Part shown: piece after piece, positions 25,007-33,159 of the stretch
Layout: every line of letters starts with the position of its first letter
Position numbering within the stretch: position 1 is the stretch's first letter
Source of the DNA: JACQFK01 sp964619955
GTDB taxonomy: Bacteria; Planctomycetota; MHYJ01; JACPRB01
NCBI GenBank assembly: GCA_964619955.1
Contig: CAZUJF010000001.1
Location: forward strand, 1-64,000
DNA length: 64,000 nt
Direction: 5' to 3'
Notes under the pieces: generated by a model
Database searches by the model: none
What the model saw: the letters and a program-made list of their open reading frames with translations, nothing else
Told to the model about the DNA's origin: nothing
Made by a program: the position numbers and the translations under genes

Positions 25007-26335
25007 TCAGGAGGCCTGCCACTTGGAGACGAGTTCGGCGATGTCCTTGTAGTTGATGTCGATCTCGACGATCGTGTTGCCGAGCTCGATGGCCTTGTCC
25101 TTGCGGCCCGCCTCGAAGTGGCAGATGGCGCGCTGGTAGAGGATCTTGCAGCGCAGGTCCTGGGAGAGGATGTTCTCCTCGGCGGCGATGTACTGCTTCT
25201 CGGCCATGTCGTACATCTTCTTCTTCTGGAAGCCGAGGCCCAGGTAGAAATGCGAGTCGTTCTTCTTCTTGGGATCCTTCACGGACTGCTGGAACTCGGC
25301 GACGGCCTTGTCGATCATGCCGCCCTGGAAATAGGATTTTCCCAGGTTGAAACGCAGTCCCATGTCGGTGGGGTGCTCCTGCACGCGGCGCTCGTAGGTC
25401 TGGATCTGGAACTTGAGCAGCTCGATGTGGATTTCCTTGAGCTTCGGGTCGTTCGCCTTCCGGGCGGCCTCGAGGCGGGCTTCGATGAGCTTGATCTCGC
25501 AGTCGTCGATCTTGTCCCGGAAGAGGGAGTCGTTGGGGGCCACGGCGGAGGCCTTGCGGAACCAGTCCTGCGCGGTCTTGTAGTCCTTCTTCTTGTCGAC
25601 GTAGATCTCGGCGATCTTGCGGGGGAATTTCGGGTCGGTGGGGTTGGCCGCGATCTCGGCCTCGTATCCGGCAAGGACCCGGTCGAAGTCGGCGTCGGAC
25701 TGGATGAGGTGCGAGCGCTTCTCGAGCTCCTCGGCGGAGCCCTTGTCCTTCATGACGTCGCGGAAGCTGCCGGCCTGGTCGAAGCCCGCCTTCATGGTGG
25801 ACATGGCCGCCAGGTCGCGCTGCAGGCGCTCCAGGTCGCGGTCGTCCTTGATGAGGCGGACGGCCCAGTCCAGGGCGTTCTGGGCCTCCTTGACCTTGCC
25901 GAGATTGCGGTAGGCCTCGACGAGGATCTTGGCGGCCGTGCCGTTCGTCTTGTCGTCGCCGAAGGCGATCTCGGCCTCCGCGGCGGCCCCGTTGTATTTG
26001 CCCTGTTCCACCAGAATGCCGGCCATGATCGTGCGGACTTTCGCGTTGGTGGGGTCGTCGTTGAGGAGCCGCTGGCAGAGTTCGATGCGCTTGGCGGCGT
26101 CCTTGGTGGCCTTGAGCTGGAGCTCGAACTGGCCGCGGATCGCCATGAGCTTGATCTTGCCGGTGGCGCCCATGGTCTGGAACTTCTTCAGGAGGGTCGC
26201 CTTGAGGGCTTTCCGGGAGGCGGCGTGGTCGGGGTCCAGCACGAGGATCTGGAGGAAGAGGTCGCGGGCGTAGTCCCAGTTGCCCTTCTTGAAGGCCTCT
26301 TCGGCCCTTTTGTACAGCGCATCGGTGTCGGCCAT
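25007..26335 (-). CDS. Cytoplasmic TPR-repeat protein
   Basis: This 442-residue tetratricopeptide protein has no signal peptide. Repeats are visible at the N-terminus (ADTDALYKRAEEAFKKGNWDYARDLFLQILVLDPDH) and in the C-terminal half (LRFNLGKSYFQGGMIDKAVAEFQQ, SHFYLGLGFQKKKMYDMAEKQY). It is probably a protein-interaction scaffold with unknown partners. The ATG was chosen because a TTGACA-18-TAGCAT promoter ends 8 bases before it, giving a leaderless transcript. It is divergent from def, whose promoter shares the 90-base gap. Confidence 0.82.
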   Translation of the reverse strand: MADTDALYKRAEEAFKKGNWDYARDLFLQILVLDPDHAASRKALKATLLKKFQTMGATGKIKLMAIRGQFELQLKATKDAAKRIELCQRLLNDDPTNAKVRTIMAGILVEQGKYNGAAAEAEIAFGDDKTNGTAAKILVEAYRNLGKVKEAQNALDWAVRLIKDDRDLERLQRDLAAMSTMKAGFDQAGSFRDVMKDKGSAEELEKRSHLIQSDADFDRVLAGYEAEIAANPTDPKFPRKIAEIYVDKKKDYKTAQDWFRKASAVAPNDSLFRDKIDDCEIKLIEARLEAARKANDPKLKEIHIELLKFQIQTYERRVQEHPTDMGLRFNLGKSYFQGGMIDKAVAEFQQSVKDPKKKNDSHFYLGLGFQKKKMYDMAEKQYIAAEENILSQDLRCKILYQRAICHFEAGRKDKAIELGNTIVEIDINYKDIAELVSKWQAS

Positions 26336-26343
26336 GAGGGGCG

Positions 26344-26373
26344 ATGCTAGCGGGTCCCCGGACCCCTTGTCAA
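26344..26373 (-). promoter_or_regulatory. Promoter of the TPR gene
   Basis: TTGACA (26373-26368), 18 bases, TAGCAT (26349-26344), then 8 bases to the ATG at 26335. Near-consensus and leaderless. Confidence 0.7.
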
Positions 26374-26384
26374 CGCTTCGGGGA

Positions 26385-26412
26385 TTGCCGCCCGCGGGAC
26401 GCCCGTTATAAT
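26385..26412 (+). promoter_or_regulatory. def promoter
   Basis: TTGCCG (26385-26390), 16 bases, TATAAT (26407-26412), 13 bases to the def ATG. A GGAGGA site (26414-26419) sits at about the expected transcription start, so it may be only partly transcribed. Confidence 0.65.
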
Positions 26413-26425
26413 TGGAGGAACGGAC

Positions 26426-26986
26426 ATGGAACTCGTCTATTTCCCGGACGAACGCCTGCGCGAGGTCTCCAAAAAGATCTCGACGATCGACGCCGCCCTG
26501 CGGGAGGCGGTGCCGAAGATGTTCGAGGTCATGTACGCCGCGCGCGGCATCGGCCTCGCCGGACCCCAGGTCGGCCTCAACCGGCGGATCATCGTCGCCA
26601 ATCTCGAAGGCGACTCCGAGGTGAAGAACGGGGAGCAGGTTTTCATCAACCCCCAGATCGTCGATAAGTCCGGCGAACTGCGGGAGGAGGAGGGCTGCCT
26701 CTCCCTGCCGGGCCTCGCCATCCAGGTCCGGCGCCACCAGACCGTGCTCGTCCGCTACCAGACCCTGGACGGGGAGACCGTCGAGCGCGAGGCCTCGGAT
26801 CTCGAGTCGCGGATGTTCCAGCACGAGATCGACCACCTCGACGGCATCCTGCTCGTCGACAAGATGTCCCCGGCGGACAAGAAGCAGTGGGCGCCGTTCC
26901 TCGCCGAGATGGAGGAGGACTTCGCCTCCAGACGTCCTCCACGCCGCAAGGTGGCGCGCCGCCGCGCTCCCGCTGCGGACGCCTAG
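26426..26986 (+). CDS. def: Peptide deformylase
   Basis: Def removes the formyl group from the N-terminal methionine of new proteins, using a metal held by one Cys and two His. The 186 residues show the three motifs in order: GIGLAGPQVG, EEGCLSLPG (Cys ligand) and QHEIDHLDG (HEIDH ligands and catalytic Glu). A basic tail RRPPRRKVARRR extends beyond the usual end. ribF begins 9 bases after the stop. A formyltransferase gene is not in the window. Confidence 0.97.
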   Translation: MELVYFPDERLREVSKKISTIDAALREAVPKMFEVMYAARGIGLAGPQVGLNRRIIVANLEGDSEVKNGEQVFINPQIVDKSGELREEEGCLSLPGLAIQVRRHQTVLVRYQTLDGETVEREASDLESRMFQHEIDHLDGILLVDKMSPADKKQWAPFLAEMEEDFASRRPPRRKVARRRAPAADA

Positions 26987-26994
26987 CCTCCCCG

Positions 26995-27915
26995 ATGGAA
27001 CTGCTCTCCGGCCTGGAGGCGCTGCCCGATCCCCGGGTCAAGACGCCTATCGTCACGTGGGGGGTCTTCGACGGCGTCCACCGGGGCCACCGCCGCGTCA
27101 TCGGACAGCTGCTCGACTGGGCGCATCGGGACGGCGTCTCGTCCGTCGTCGCGACCTTCGACCGGCATCCCTCGGAGGTGCTCACCGGGCGCCCGATGCC
27201 CCTGATCTCGCCGCTGGGCGAGCGGTTGCGGCTGATCGGGGAGCTGGGCGTGGACTTCCTCCTGGTCCTGAATTTCACGGCGGAGTTCTCGCGCCTGAGC
27301 GCCGAACGCTTCATCCGGGAGGTGGTGGTGGGCGGGCTGACGGCGCGGGGCATCGTCCTGGGTCACGATTCCCGCTTCGGCCGGGACCGGGCGGGGGATC
27401 CGGCGCTGCTGGCGGAGCTGGGTCGGGAGACCGGCCTGGCGGTGCTGCAGTCCGAACCCGAGAAACACGGGGGGCGCGCCTTGTCGAGCACGCTGGTCCG
27501 GGAGGCGGTCTTCGCGGGGAATCTGGAGGAGGCGGCCTTCCTCCTGGGCCGCGCGCCGTCGGTGATCGGGACGGTGGTGCGGGGCGACCGCCGGGGGAGT
27601 TCCCTCGGCTTTCCCACCGCCAACCTGGAGCTGCACCACATGGTGCGACCGCCCTCCGGAGTCTACGTCGCGGAGGTCCCGTTCGACGGGCGCGTCTGGC
27701 GGGCGGTGGTCAACATCGGCCGCCGTCCGACGTTCAAGGAGGGCGATCCGGAGTCGCTGGAGGTGCACCTGCTGGATTTCCCCGCGCGCGACCTGTACGG
27801 CCGCGTGCTGGAGGTGCGTTTTCTCTCGCGGATCCGCGCGGAGATGAAGTTCGCCGGGGCGGACGATCTCAGGCGCCGGATCGCGGAAGACGTTGCGGCG
27901 GCGCGCTCGCGCTGA
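26995..27915 (+). CDS. ribF: Bifunctional riboflavin kinase/FAD synthetase
   Basis: RibF turns riboflavin into FMN and then FAD. The 306 residues have the N-terminal adenylyltransferase domain with WGVFDGVHRGHR (HxGH-like nucleotide motif) and the C-terminal flavokinase domain with GSSLGFPTANL and a GVYVAEV strand. The ATG was chosen because the longer frame upstream only overlaps def. The 8-base gap to def implies co-transcription. Confidence 0.95.
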   Translation: MELLSGLEALPDPRVKTPIVTWGVFDGVHRGHRRVIGQLLDWAHRDGVSSVVATFDRHPSEVLTGRPMPLISPLGERLRLIGELGVDFLLVLNFTAEFSRLSAERFIREVVVGGLTARGIVLGHDSRFGRDRAGDPALLAELGRETGLAVLQSEPEKHGGRALSSTLVREAVFAGNLEEAAFLLGRAPSVIGTVVRGDRRGSSLGFPTANLELHHMVRPPSGVYVAEVPFDGRVWRAVVNIGRRPTFKEGDPESLEVHLLDFPARDLYGRVLEVRFLSRIRAEMKFAGADDLRRRIAEDVAAARSR

Positions 27916-27929
27916 GCGTCCCGTCCGGG

Positions 27930-27935
27930 TATTCT
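27930..27935 (+). promoter_or_regulatory. -10 box TATTCT before the DUF58 gene
   Basis: TATTCT ends 6 bases before the ATG at 27942, consistent with leaderless expression. The -35 region is not recognisable. Confidence 0.45.
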
Positions 27936-27941
27936 GGACGC

Positions 27942-28691
27942 ATGCTCTTCGACGAGGACTTCCTGCGGAAGCTGGAAGGCCTGCGCTTCGCGATGAGGCG
28001 TTCGATTTCGGGCCGCCGGGAAGGGGAGCGGCTCGGCCGCCGCCGCGGAGGCTCCTCGGAGTTCCAGTCCCACCGTCCCTACGTGCCGGGAGACGAGTTC
28101 CGCGCCATCGATTGGAACCTCTACGGCCGGCTCGGGCAGCTGTACCTCAAGGAGTTCACCCGGGAGGAGGCGCTGGAGGTCCGGCTCTTCGTGGACCCGT
28201 CGCTTTCGATGGCGCCGAAATTCGAGTTCGCGCGGCGCCTGGGCGCGGCGCTCGCGCTGGTGGCGAGCGAGGAGGGGCCGGCCATCCCGCTGGCCTCGAT
28301 CGAGCGGCTGAAGCCGGGCGGGGCGTTCGTGATTCCTCCGGTCGCGCGCGGGCTCAGCATCGTCGTGAGCGATCTCTGGGACGAGACGCTGCGCCGGGAC
28401 CTGCTGAAGCTCCGCGGGGAGACGGCCGTCATCCACGTCCTCTCCCCGGAGGAGCTGGAGCCGTCCTTCTCGGGGAAGCTGCGCCTGGTGGATGCGGAGA
28501 CGGGGGAGTCCTGTCTGCGCTTCGTCGGGGACGAGGAGCGGGCGAAGTATCGCGAGCTCCTGGCGGCGCATTGCGCGGACTGGAAGCGCTGGTGCTTCGA
28601 CCGCGAGATGAACTATCTGCGCTGCTCCAGCGCGGCGCCGCTGGAGGACGTGGTGCGGGTCTACCTCCGCGAGGCGGGGGTGATCGAATGA
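27942..28691 (+). CDS. DUF58-domain protein
   Basis: This 249-residue cytoplasmic protein of the DUF58/YeaD type, usually found with MoxR AAA ATPases and von Willebrand-type BatA/BatB proteins, has an uncertain envelope or stress role. It shows the DUF58 signature SEFQSHRPYVPGDEFRAIDWN and a metal-site-like VDPSLSM (DxSxS kept). It is followed by the BatA-like gene with an ATGA overlap. The moxR partner normally upstream is missing here; ribF occupies that place. Confidence 0.88.
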   Translation: MLFDEDFLRKLEGLRFAMRRSISGRREGERLGRRRGGSSEFQSHRPYVPGDEFRAIDWNLYGRLGQLYLKEFTREEALEVRLFVDPSLSMAPKFEFARRLGAALALVASEEGPAIPLASIERLKPGGAFVIPPVARGLSIVVSDLWDETLRRDLLKLRGETAVIHVLSPEELEPSFSGKLRLVDAETGESCLRFVGDEERAKYRELLAAHCADWKRWCFDREMNYLRCSSAAPLEDVVRVYLREAGVIE

Positions 28692-30118
28692 GCTTCGAGA
28701 CCCCGGCGGTCTTGTGGGGGCTGCTCTCGCTCCTGCTGCTGGCGATCTTCAGCCTCTGGCGCCAGGCGGCGCAGGCCGTGACGGTGCCGAGTCTGAAGCT
28801 CTGGAGGCAGATCCCCGAGCGGAATCCGCCGGTGCGCGACCTGCGCCGGCCGCAGTGGCGCTTCGAACTGCTTCTGCAGGCGGCGGCCGTGGCGCTCATC
28901 GTCGCGGCGCTGGCGGGTCCGTTTTGGAACAGCGACGAGGTGCCGCCGCGGCGGGTGGCGTTCGTCGCGGACACGTCGCCGCGGATGGAGGCGGGGGGTC
29001 GGCTGTCGCGGCTGCTGGAAGAGGCACGGCGTTTCGCCTCGGGTCCCGACCGGGTGACCTGGTATGCGGCGGGCGCGCGGGTGGAGGATCCCGGCGCGAT
29101 CCGGATCTCGAAGCAGCGGGTGGACCTGACGGCGATGATCGCGGCCGCCCGGGCGGGGGCGGACGAGACGGTCGTGTTGACGGACCGTCCGGTGGACGGG
29201 GCGGCCGCCTGGTGTGCGGCGGGCCCTCCGGCGAATGCGGGGATCGCCGCCTTCCGCGTGGACGACGAGGGGCTCTTCGCGCGGATCGTCAATTTCGGCC
29301 CGGAGCGGGAGGCGGAGCTGCAGATCGAGGCGGGAGGGGCGCCGCTTCGCGAGCGTCTGAAGTTGCAGCGGGGTTCGACCGTCTGGTCGCTCAAGCGGGA
29401 TTTGACCCGCGTGGCGGAGCTCAAGGTCCGGCTGGATCTGGACGACGGCTGGGCGGCGGACAACATCGTGACGGCGCGGCGGCAGGCGGGCGGGGAACTG
29501 GCGGCGTCCGTCAGCGGGCGGCATCATCCCGCCCTCGTCCGGGTGCTGGAGGCCGTGCCGGGGACCCGGGTCGGGCGCGGGCTCCGGGGGGCGCGCCTGG
29601 CGGTGGGGTTGGATGAAGCCCCGGACGCGGGGGCCTTGCGGGTCTGGATCCATTCCCCGTTGGAGCGCCTGAAGGGGGCCTTGAAGCTGGAATCTCATGC
29701 GCTGCTGCGGGGTTTGCCCGGACGGGAGACGGAACTGGAGGCGGCGGGCTGGGGGGAACTGCCGCCGGCGCTGCGGACGGGAACGACGCTGCTGTCGGTG
29801 GGCGGGCGGGGGGCGGCGGCGCTCCGGGGGGGCGACCTGCATCTCTCGGTGGATCTGGACGCCTGGAGCCGCTCGGCGCCGTCCTTCCCGATCTTCTGGG
29901 CCAACGTGGCGGAGGGGCTTCGCGGCGAGCTCTGGGTCGTGGACGGCCTTCTGGACGAGCGGGAATCGGATGCGGCGGGGGTGGAGCGTCCGTGGAGGGC
30001 GGCGGCGGGGGCGGGCGCGGCCCGGGAGCGCGTCCGGCGTCCCCTGGCCGGCTGGGCGGCGCTGGCGGCGCTCTTGTGTCTGGCGGGGGCCTGGGGGCTT
30101 CAACGCCGGCCTGGATAG
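28688..30118 (+). CDS. BatA-like membrane protein with degenerate metal site
   Basis: This 476-residue protein has two N-terminal membrane segments (LLSLLLLAIFSLW and LLLQAAAVALIVAALAGPFW), a large extracytoplasmic part, and a C-terminal segment WAALAALLCLAGAWGL. This is the layout of BatA/Aerotolerance proteins that follow DUF58 genes. The von Willebrand-like region begins VAFVADTSPRMEAGG; the second serine of the DxSxS metal site is replaced by Arg, so ordinary metal binding is doubtful. It is translationally coupled to the DUF58 gene. Confidence 0.8.
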   Translation: MSFETPAVLWGLLSLLLLAIFSLWRQAAQAVTVPSLKLWRQIPERNPPVRDLRRPQWRFELLLQAAAVALIVAALAGPFWNSDEVPPRRVAFVADTSPRMEAGGRLSRLLEEARRFASGPDRVTWYAAGARVEDPGAIRISKQRVDLTAMIAAARAGADETVVLTDRPVDGAAAWCAAGPPANAGIAAFRVDDEGLFARIVNFGPEREAELQIEAGGAPLRERLKLQRGSTVWSLKRDLTRVAELKVRLDLDDGWAADNIVTARRQAGGELAASVSGRHHPALVRVLEAVPGTRVGRGLRGARLAVGLDEAPDAGALRVWIHSPLERLKGALKLESHALLRGLPGRETELEAAGWGELPPALRTGTTLLSVGGRGAAALRGGDLHLSVDLDAWSRSAPSFPIFWANVAEGLRGELWVVDGLLDERESDAAGVERPWRAAAGAGAARERVRRPLAGWAALAALLCLAGAWGLQRRPG

Positions 30119-30126
30119 GGTATACT
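30099..30126 (+). promoter_or_regulatory. Promoter of the CheY-like regulator
   Basis: TTCAAC (30099-30104), 16 bases, TATACT (30121-30126), 13 bases to the ATG at 30140. It overlaps the end of the upstream gene. Confidence 0.5.
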
Positions 30127-30139
30127 CGGGACGAACACC

Positions 30140-30559
30140 ATGCCTCAAACGATCCTGGCGATCGACGACTCTAAGAAGATCCTCGACATCATCAAATTCT
30201 TCCTCGAGAACGAGGGCTACTCCGTGAAGACGGTGAGCGATCCGTTCGAGGGGATCCAGGTGGCGCAGCAGGGGGGCATCGACCTCATCCTGCTGGACAT
30301 CATGATGCCGGGCATGGACGGGTACACGGTCTGCGACAACCTCAAGAAGGAGGACCGCACCCGCGAGATCCCGGTCATCATGCTGACGGCGAAGGCGATC
30401 ATCCTGCACACGCCGAAGGACTTCTTCTTCGGGCTCTACGGCTTCCTCGCGAAGCCGTTCACGAAGCTGCAGCTCTTGAAGGTCGTGAGCGAGGCGCTGC
30501 GGCTGACGAAGTCCGACGGGGGCGAACGCTTCATCCGGCCGGTCGAGGGAACGGAGTAG
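30140..30559 (+). CDS. Single-domain response regulator (CheY-like)
   Basis: This 139-residue receiver domain has no output domain. The acidic pair is in LAIDDSKK, the phosphoacceptor is Asp53 in LILLDIMMPGMDGY, and the conserved Lys lies in FLAKPF. An unusual segment AIILHTPKDFFFGLYG replaces the common alpha4 region. The partner kinase is not nearby. The gene has its own TATACT promoter. A hairpin follows at 30560-30615. Confidence 0.9.
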   Translation: MPQTILAIDDSKKILDIIKFFLENEGYSVKTVSDPFEGIQVAQQGGIDLILLDIMMPGMDGYTVCDNLKKEDRTREIPVIMLTAKAIILHTPKDFFFGLYGFLAKPFTKLQLLKVVSEALRLTKSDGGERFIRPVEGTE

Positions 30560-30615
30560 CCCTCCGACACGCCTCCAGACCGTCTGGAAATGGGGTCTGG
30601 GAATGGATCGGAGGG
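30560..30615. terminator. Nested hairpin between convergent genes
   Basis: CCCTCCGA (30560-30567) pairs with TCGGAGGG (30608-30615), enclosing CCAGACCGTCTGG and a second GGTCTGG. There is no T tract. It lies between the response regulator and the CAP gene. Bases 30576-30592 repeat, inverted, the element at 20352-20368. Confidence 0.5.
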
Positions 30616-30630
30616 GGTTCCCGCCGTCGG

Positions 30631-31944
30631 CTACAACCCCTTGGCCTTCGCGAGCAGGGAGGCCAGCTCCGGCTTGAAATAGGGCGTCTTCAGCCTGGCC
30701 CCCTCCTGCTCCAGCGCCGCGACGAAGAGCTTTTTGTCCCGGTCCGAGAGCTTGGGCTGTTTCTGGGTGTTGGAGAGCCCCCGCTTCAGCCTTCCGATCA
30801 CCTCGGCGTCCTGGAACCAGGCGTCCGCCTCCGTGCCCTTCCAGGCCTTGCGGTGCTCGTCGATCGTCTTCTTGAGATCCTTCGCGTCGGGATCCTTCAG
30901 GACCTCCAAGACCGCCTTCTGGTCGGCCTCCAGCGGCTCGCCGACGTCCCGCGTCAACTCCGCCACCCGCTGCCTCCGCTCCGCGTCGAGATAGGAGGAC
31001 TTCGTGTTGACGTAGAGGCTGACGAGCGCCTGGAGCCGTTTGGGGGACTTGGGATCGGCCGCCTTCTCGACGGCGTCGATGAGCCTGTCCGCGGCCTTGA
31101 GCGGGACCTCCTTGGGGACGGCCCAGTCGAACTTCACGTTCTCCGTCCCGGCCGGAAACGCCTTCGTGAGCTTCTCCGTCCCGAGCACCGCCGTGAGCGT
31201 GAGCTCCTTCTGACCCTTGAGCTCCAGGGTGTAGGCCCCCGCCTTCCAGGTGGAGGCCACGACGCCGTCGCTGGAGAGGATCGCCACCGCGCCGAGCCCC
31301 TCGCCGAGATCGTAGAAGTTGTTGCCGTTGAGGTCGACGTAGACCACGCCCCCGGCGAAGCGCGCATCCCGGGAGCCGAAGTTGTGCGTGACGGAGAGCC
31401 CCTTGCCGTTGGGGACCCCGCCCGGGCCGACCTCCCTCGATCCGGGGCTGATCATGTTGCGGCGGTGCCCGCGCTCCGGCTGCATCCCCCCGGGCCCCGC
31501 CCCGAAATCCACCACGAAGCCCCAGTGGCTGCTCCAGGCGCCCCCGGACTGCGCGTAGGCGTTCTCGGCCCCCGCGAAGCCCTTGTAACCCGCCGCCTTC
31601 GCGCGGTCCCCGAATCCCACGCCCGTGAAGCCCTTCTTGCCGGCCTCCTCCACGTGCCCGAGTCCGTTGAAGATCATGTAGTAACTGTGCTTGCGGGCCG
31701 AATCCAGCAGTTCCAGATTGAACACCAGCGGCGGCGCCGGCTTCAGGGCCTTCATCTCCTCGCGGAACATCTTCCAGTCGACGCCCATGTCCTTCCGCTC
31801 CGGCGGCGCGATGAGATCGGCCTCGGCGGAGGGGTTCGCCCGGAAGCGGTTCATGTACTCGAGGATCAGCGTCTCGTCCGCGCTCGGCTCGCGGTCCGGG
31901 GCGGCATAGACGTCCTGCAGCGCCAGAAGGAGGAGCATCAGCAT
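30631..31944 (-). CDS. Secreted CAP-domain protein
   Basis: This is a CAP/SCP (PR-1) superfamily protein with a signal peptide (MLMLLLLALQDVYA) and 437 residues. The CAP domain spans roughly residues 25-190, with ILEYMNRFRANP, the histidine-containing GLGHVEEAGKKGF and GHRRNMISPGSREVG. A short beta domain follows (FAGGVVYVDLNGNNFYDLGEG), then a charged helical C-terminal region of about 200 residues. CAP proteins are extracellular; substrates are usually unknown. An ATG 6 bases downstream is an alternative start. It is divergent from aroC. Confidence 0.85.
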   Translation of the reverse strand: MLMLLLLALQDVYAAPDREPSADETLILEYMNRFRANPSAEADLIAPPERKDMGVDWKMFREEMKALKPAPPLVFNLELLDSARKHSYYMIFNGLGHVEEAGKKGFTGVGFGDRAKAAGYKGFAGAENAYAQSGGAWSSHWGFVVDFGAGPGGMQPERGHRRNMISPGSREVGPGGVPNGKGLSVTHNFGSRDARFAGGVVYVDLNGNNFYDLGEGLGAVAILSSDGVVASTWKAGAYTLELKGQKELTLTAVLGTEKLTKAFPAGTENVKFDWAVPKEVPLKAADRLIDAVEKAADPKSPKRLQALVSLYVNTKSSYLDAERRQRVAELTRDVGEPLEADQKAVLEVLKDPDAKDLKKTIDEHRKAWKGTEADAWFQDAEVIGRLKRGLSNTQKQPKLSDRDKKLFVAALEQEGARLKTPYFKPELASLLAKAKGL

Positions 31945-31989
31945 GAAATACGGACACCGCCCGCCTTCGTTTTCGTCCCGCCAACCCGG

Positions 31990-32018
31990 TTGACCGTCCC
32001 GCGGAGGCCCCCTATAAT
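31990..32018 (+). promoter_or_regulatory. aroC promoter
   Basis: TTGACC (31990-31995), 17 bases, TATAAT (32013-32018), then 10 bases to the ATG. This is the best consensus promoter in the window and predicts a leader of 0-4 bases. Confidence 0.8.
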
Positions 32019-32028
32019 CGCCCCTTCG

Positions 32029-33159
32029 ATGCTGCGCTACACGACCGCCGGCGAATCCCACGGCAAATGCCTCATCACCTCCATCGAGGGGCTCCCGTAC
32101 GGCACGCCGGTCGATCTCGACGCGGTCAACGCCGAATTGTCCCGCCGGCAGGGGGGCTACGGCCGCGGCGCCCGGATGAAGCTCGAGAAGGACGAGGCCG
32201 ACGCCGTCACCGGCGTCCGCAAGGGGCACACCCTGGGCGCCAACGTCACGCTCCAGATCGCCAACCGCGTCCAGAACACCGAGGACCTCAACCCGATCAC
32301 GCGGCCGCGTCCCGGCCACGCCGACCTCGCCGGGGCGCTCAAATTCGGGACCCAGGACGCGCGGGATGTCGCCGAGCGCTCCAGCGCCCGCGAAACCGCC
32401 GCGCGCGTCGCCGCGGGCGCCTTCGCCGGCACCGTGCTCGCGCGCTTCGGGATCCGCGTGCTCGGCTACGTCGTCGAGGTCGGCGGCATCAGCAGCCCCA
32501 CGCGGATCGACGACCCCGACACGCTGCTCAAGGTCCGCGACGAGTCGGTCTTCTACACGCTGGACAAGGACCTCGACGAGCGCCTCCGCGCCAAGGTGGA
32601 CGAATGCAAGGCCGCCGGCGACACGCTCGGCGGCCTCTTCGAGGTGAAGGTCTTCGGCGCGCCCCCCGGCCTCGGCACGCATGCCGGCTGGGAGGACAAG
32701 CTGGACGGCGCCCTCGCGCGCGCCCTGATGTCGGTGCAGACCGTGAAGGCCGTCGAGGTCGGGCTCGGCTTCGAAGCGGCGCGCCGGCCCGGCTCCAAGG
32801 TCCACGACGAGATCCTCCGCGGCGGCGACGGCGCCCTCGCGCGTTCCGGCAACAACGCCGGCGGCATCGAAGGCGGGATGACGAACGGGCAGACCGTCGT
32901 CGTCCGCGCCGCGTGCAAGCCCATTTCCACGCTGCGCAAGCCGCTGCAGACGGTGGACCTGCAGTCGAAGGAGGGCGCCCAGGCGTTGTACGAGCGCTCG
33001 GACGTCTGCGTCGTTCCCGCCGCGAGCGTGATCGGGCAGGCGGTGGTCGCCTTCGAGATCCTCAAGGCCTTCCTGGGCAAGTTCGGGGGCGACACGTTCG
33101 CCGAGACGCAGCAGCGCCTCGAGGCCTACCGGAAACAGCTGGAGCGGTACTCCACGTGA
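32029..33159 (+). CDS. aroC: Chorismate synthase
   Basis: AroC makes chorismate from EPSP, the last shikimate step, and needs reduced FMN. The 376 residues show TTAGESHGK at the N-terminus, RPGHADLAGALKFG, the AERSSARETAARVAAGAFA block and GNNAGGIEGGMTNGQ. The start ATG is set by a TTGACC-17-TATAAT promoter directly upstream and by homology (RYTTAGESHG). No other aro gene is near. The stop overlaps the GTG of the ABC exporter. Confidence 0.97.
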   Translation: MLRYTTAGESHGKCLITSIEGLPYGTPVDLDAVNAELSRRQGGYGRGARMKLEKDEADAVTGVRKGHTLGANVTLQIANRVQNTEDLNPITRPRPGHADLAGALKFGTQDARDVAERSSARETAARVAAGAFAGTVLARFGIRVLGYVVEVGGISSPTRIDDPDTLLKVRDESVFYTLDKDLDERLRAKVDECKAAGDTLGGLFEVKVFGAPPGLGTHAGWEDKLDGALARALMSVQTVKAVEVGLGFEAARRPGSKVHDEILRGGDGALARSGNNAGGIEGGMTNGQTVVVRAACKPISTLRKPLQTVDLQSKEGAQALYERSDVCVVPAASVIGQAVVAFEILKAFLGKFGGDTFAETQQRLEAYRKQLERYST

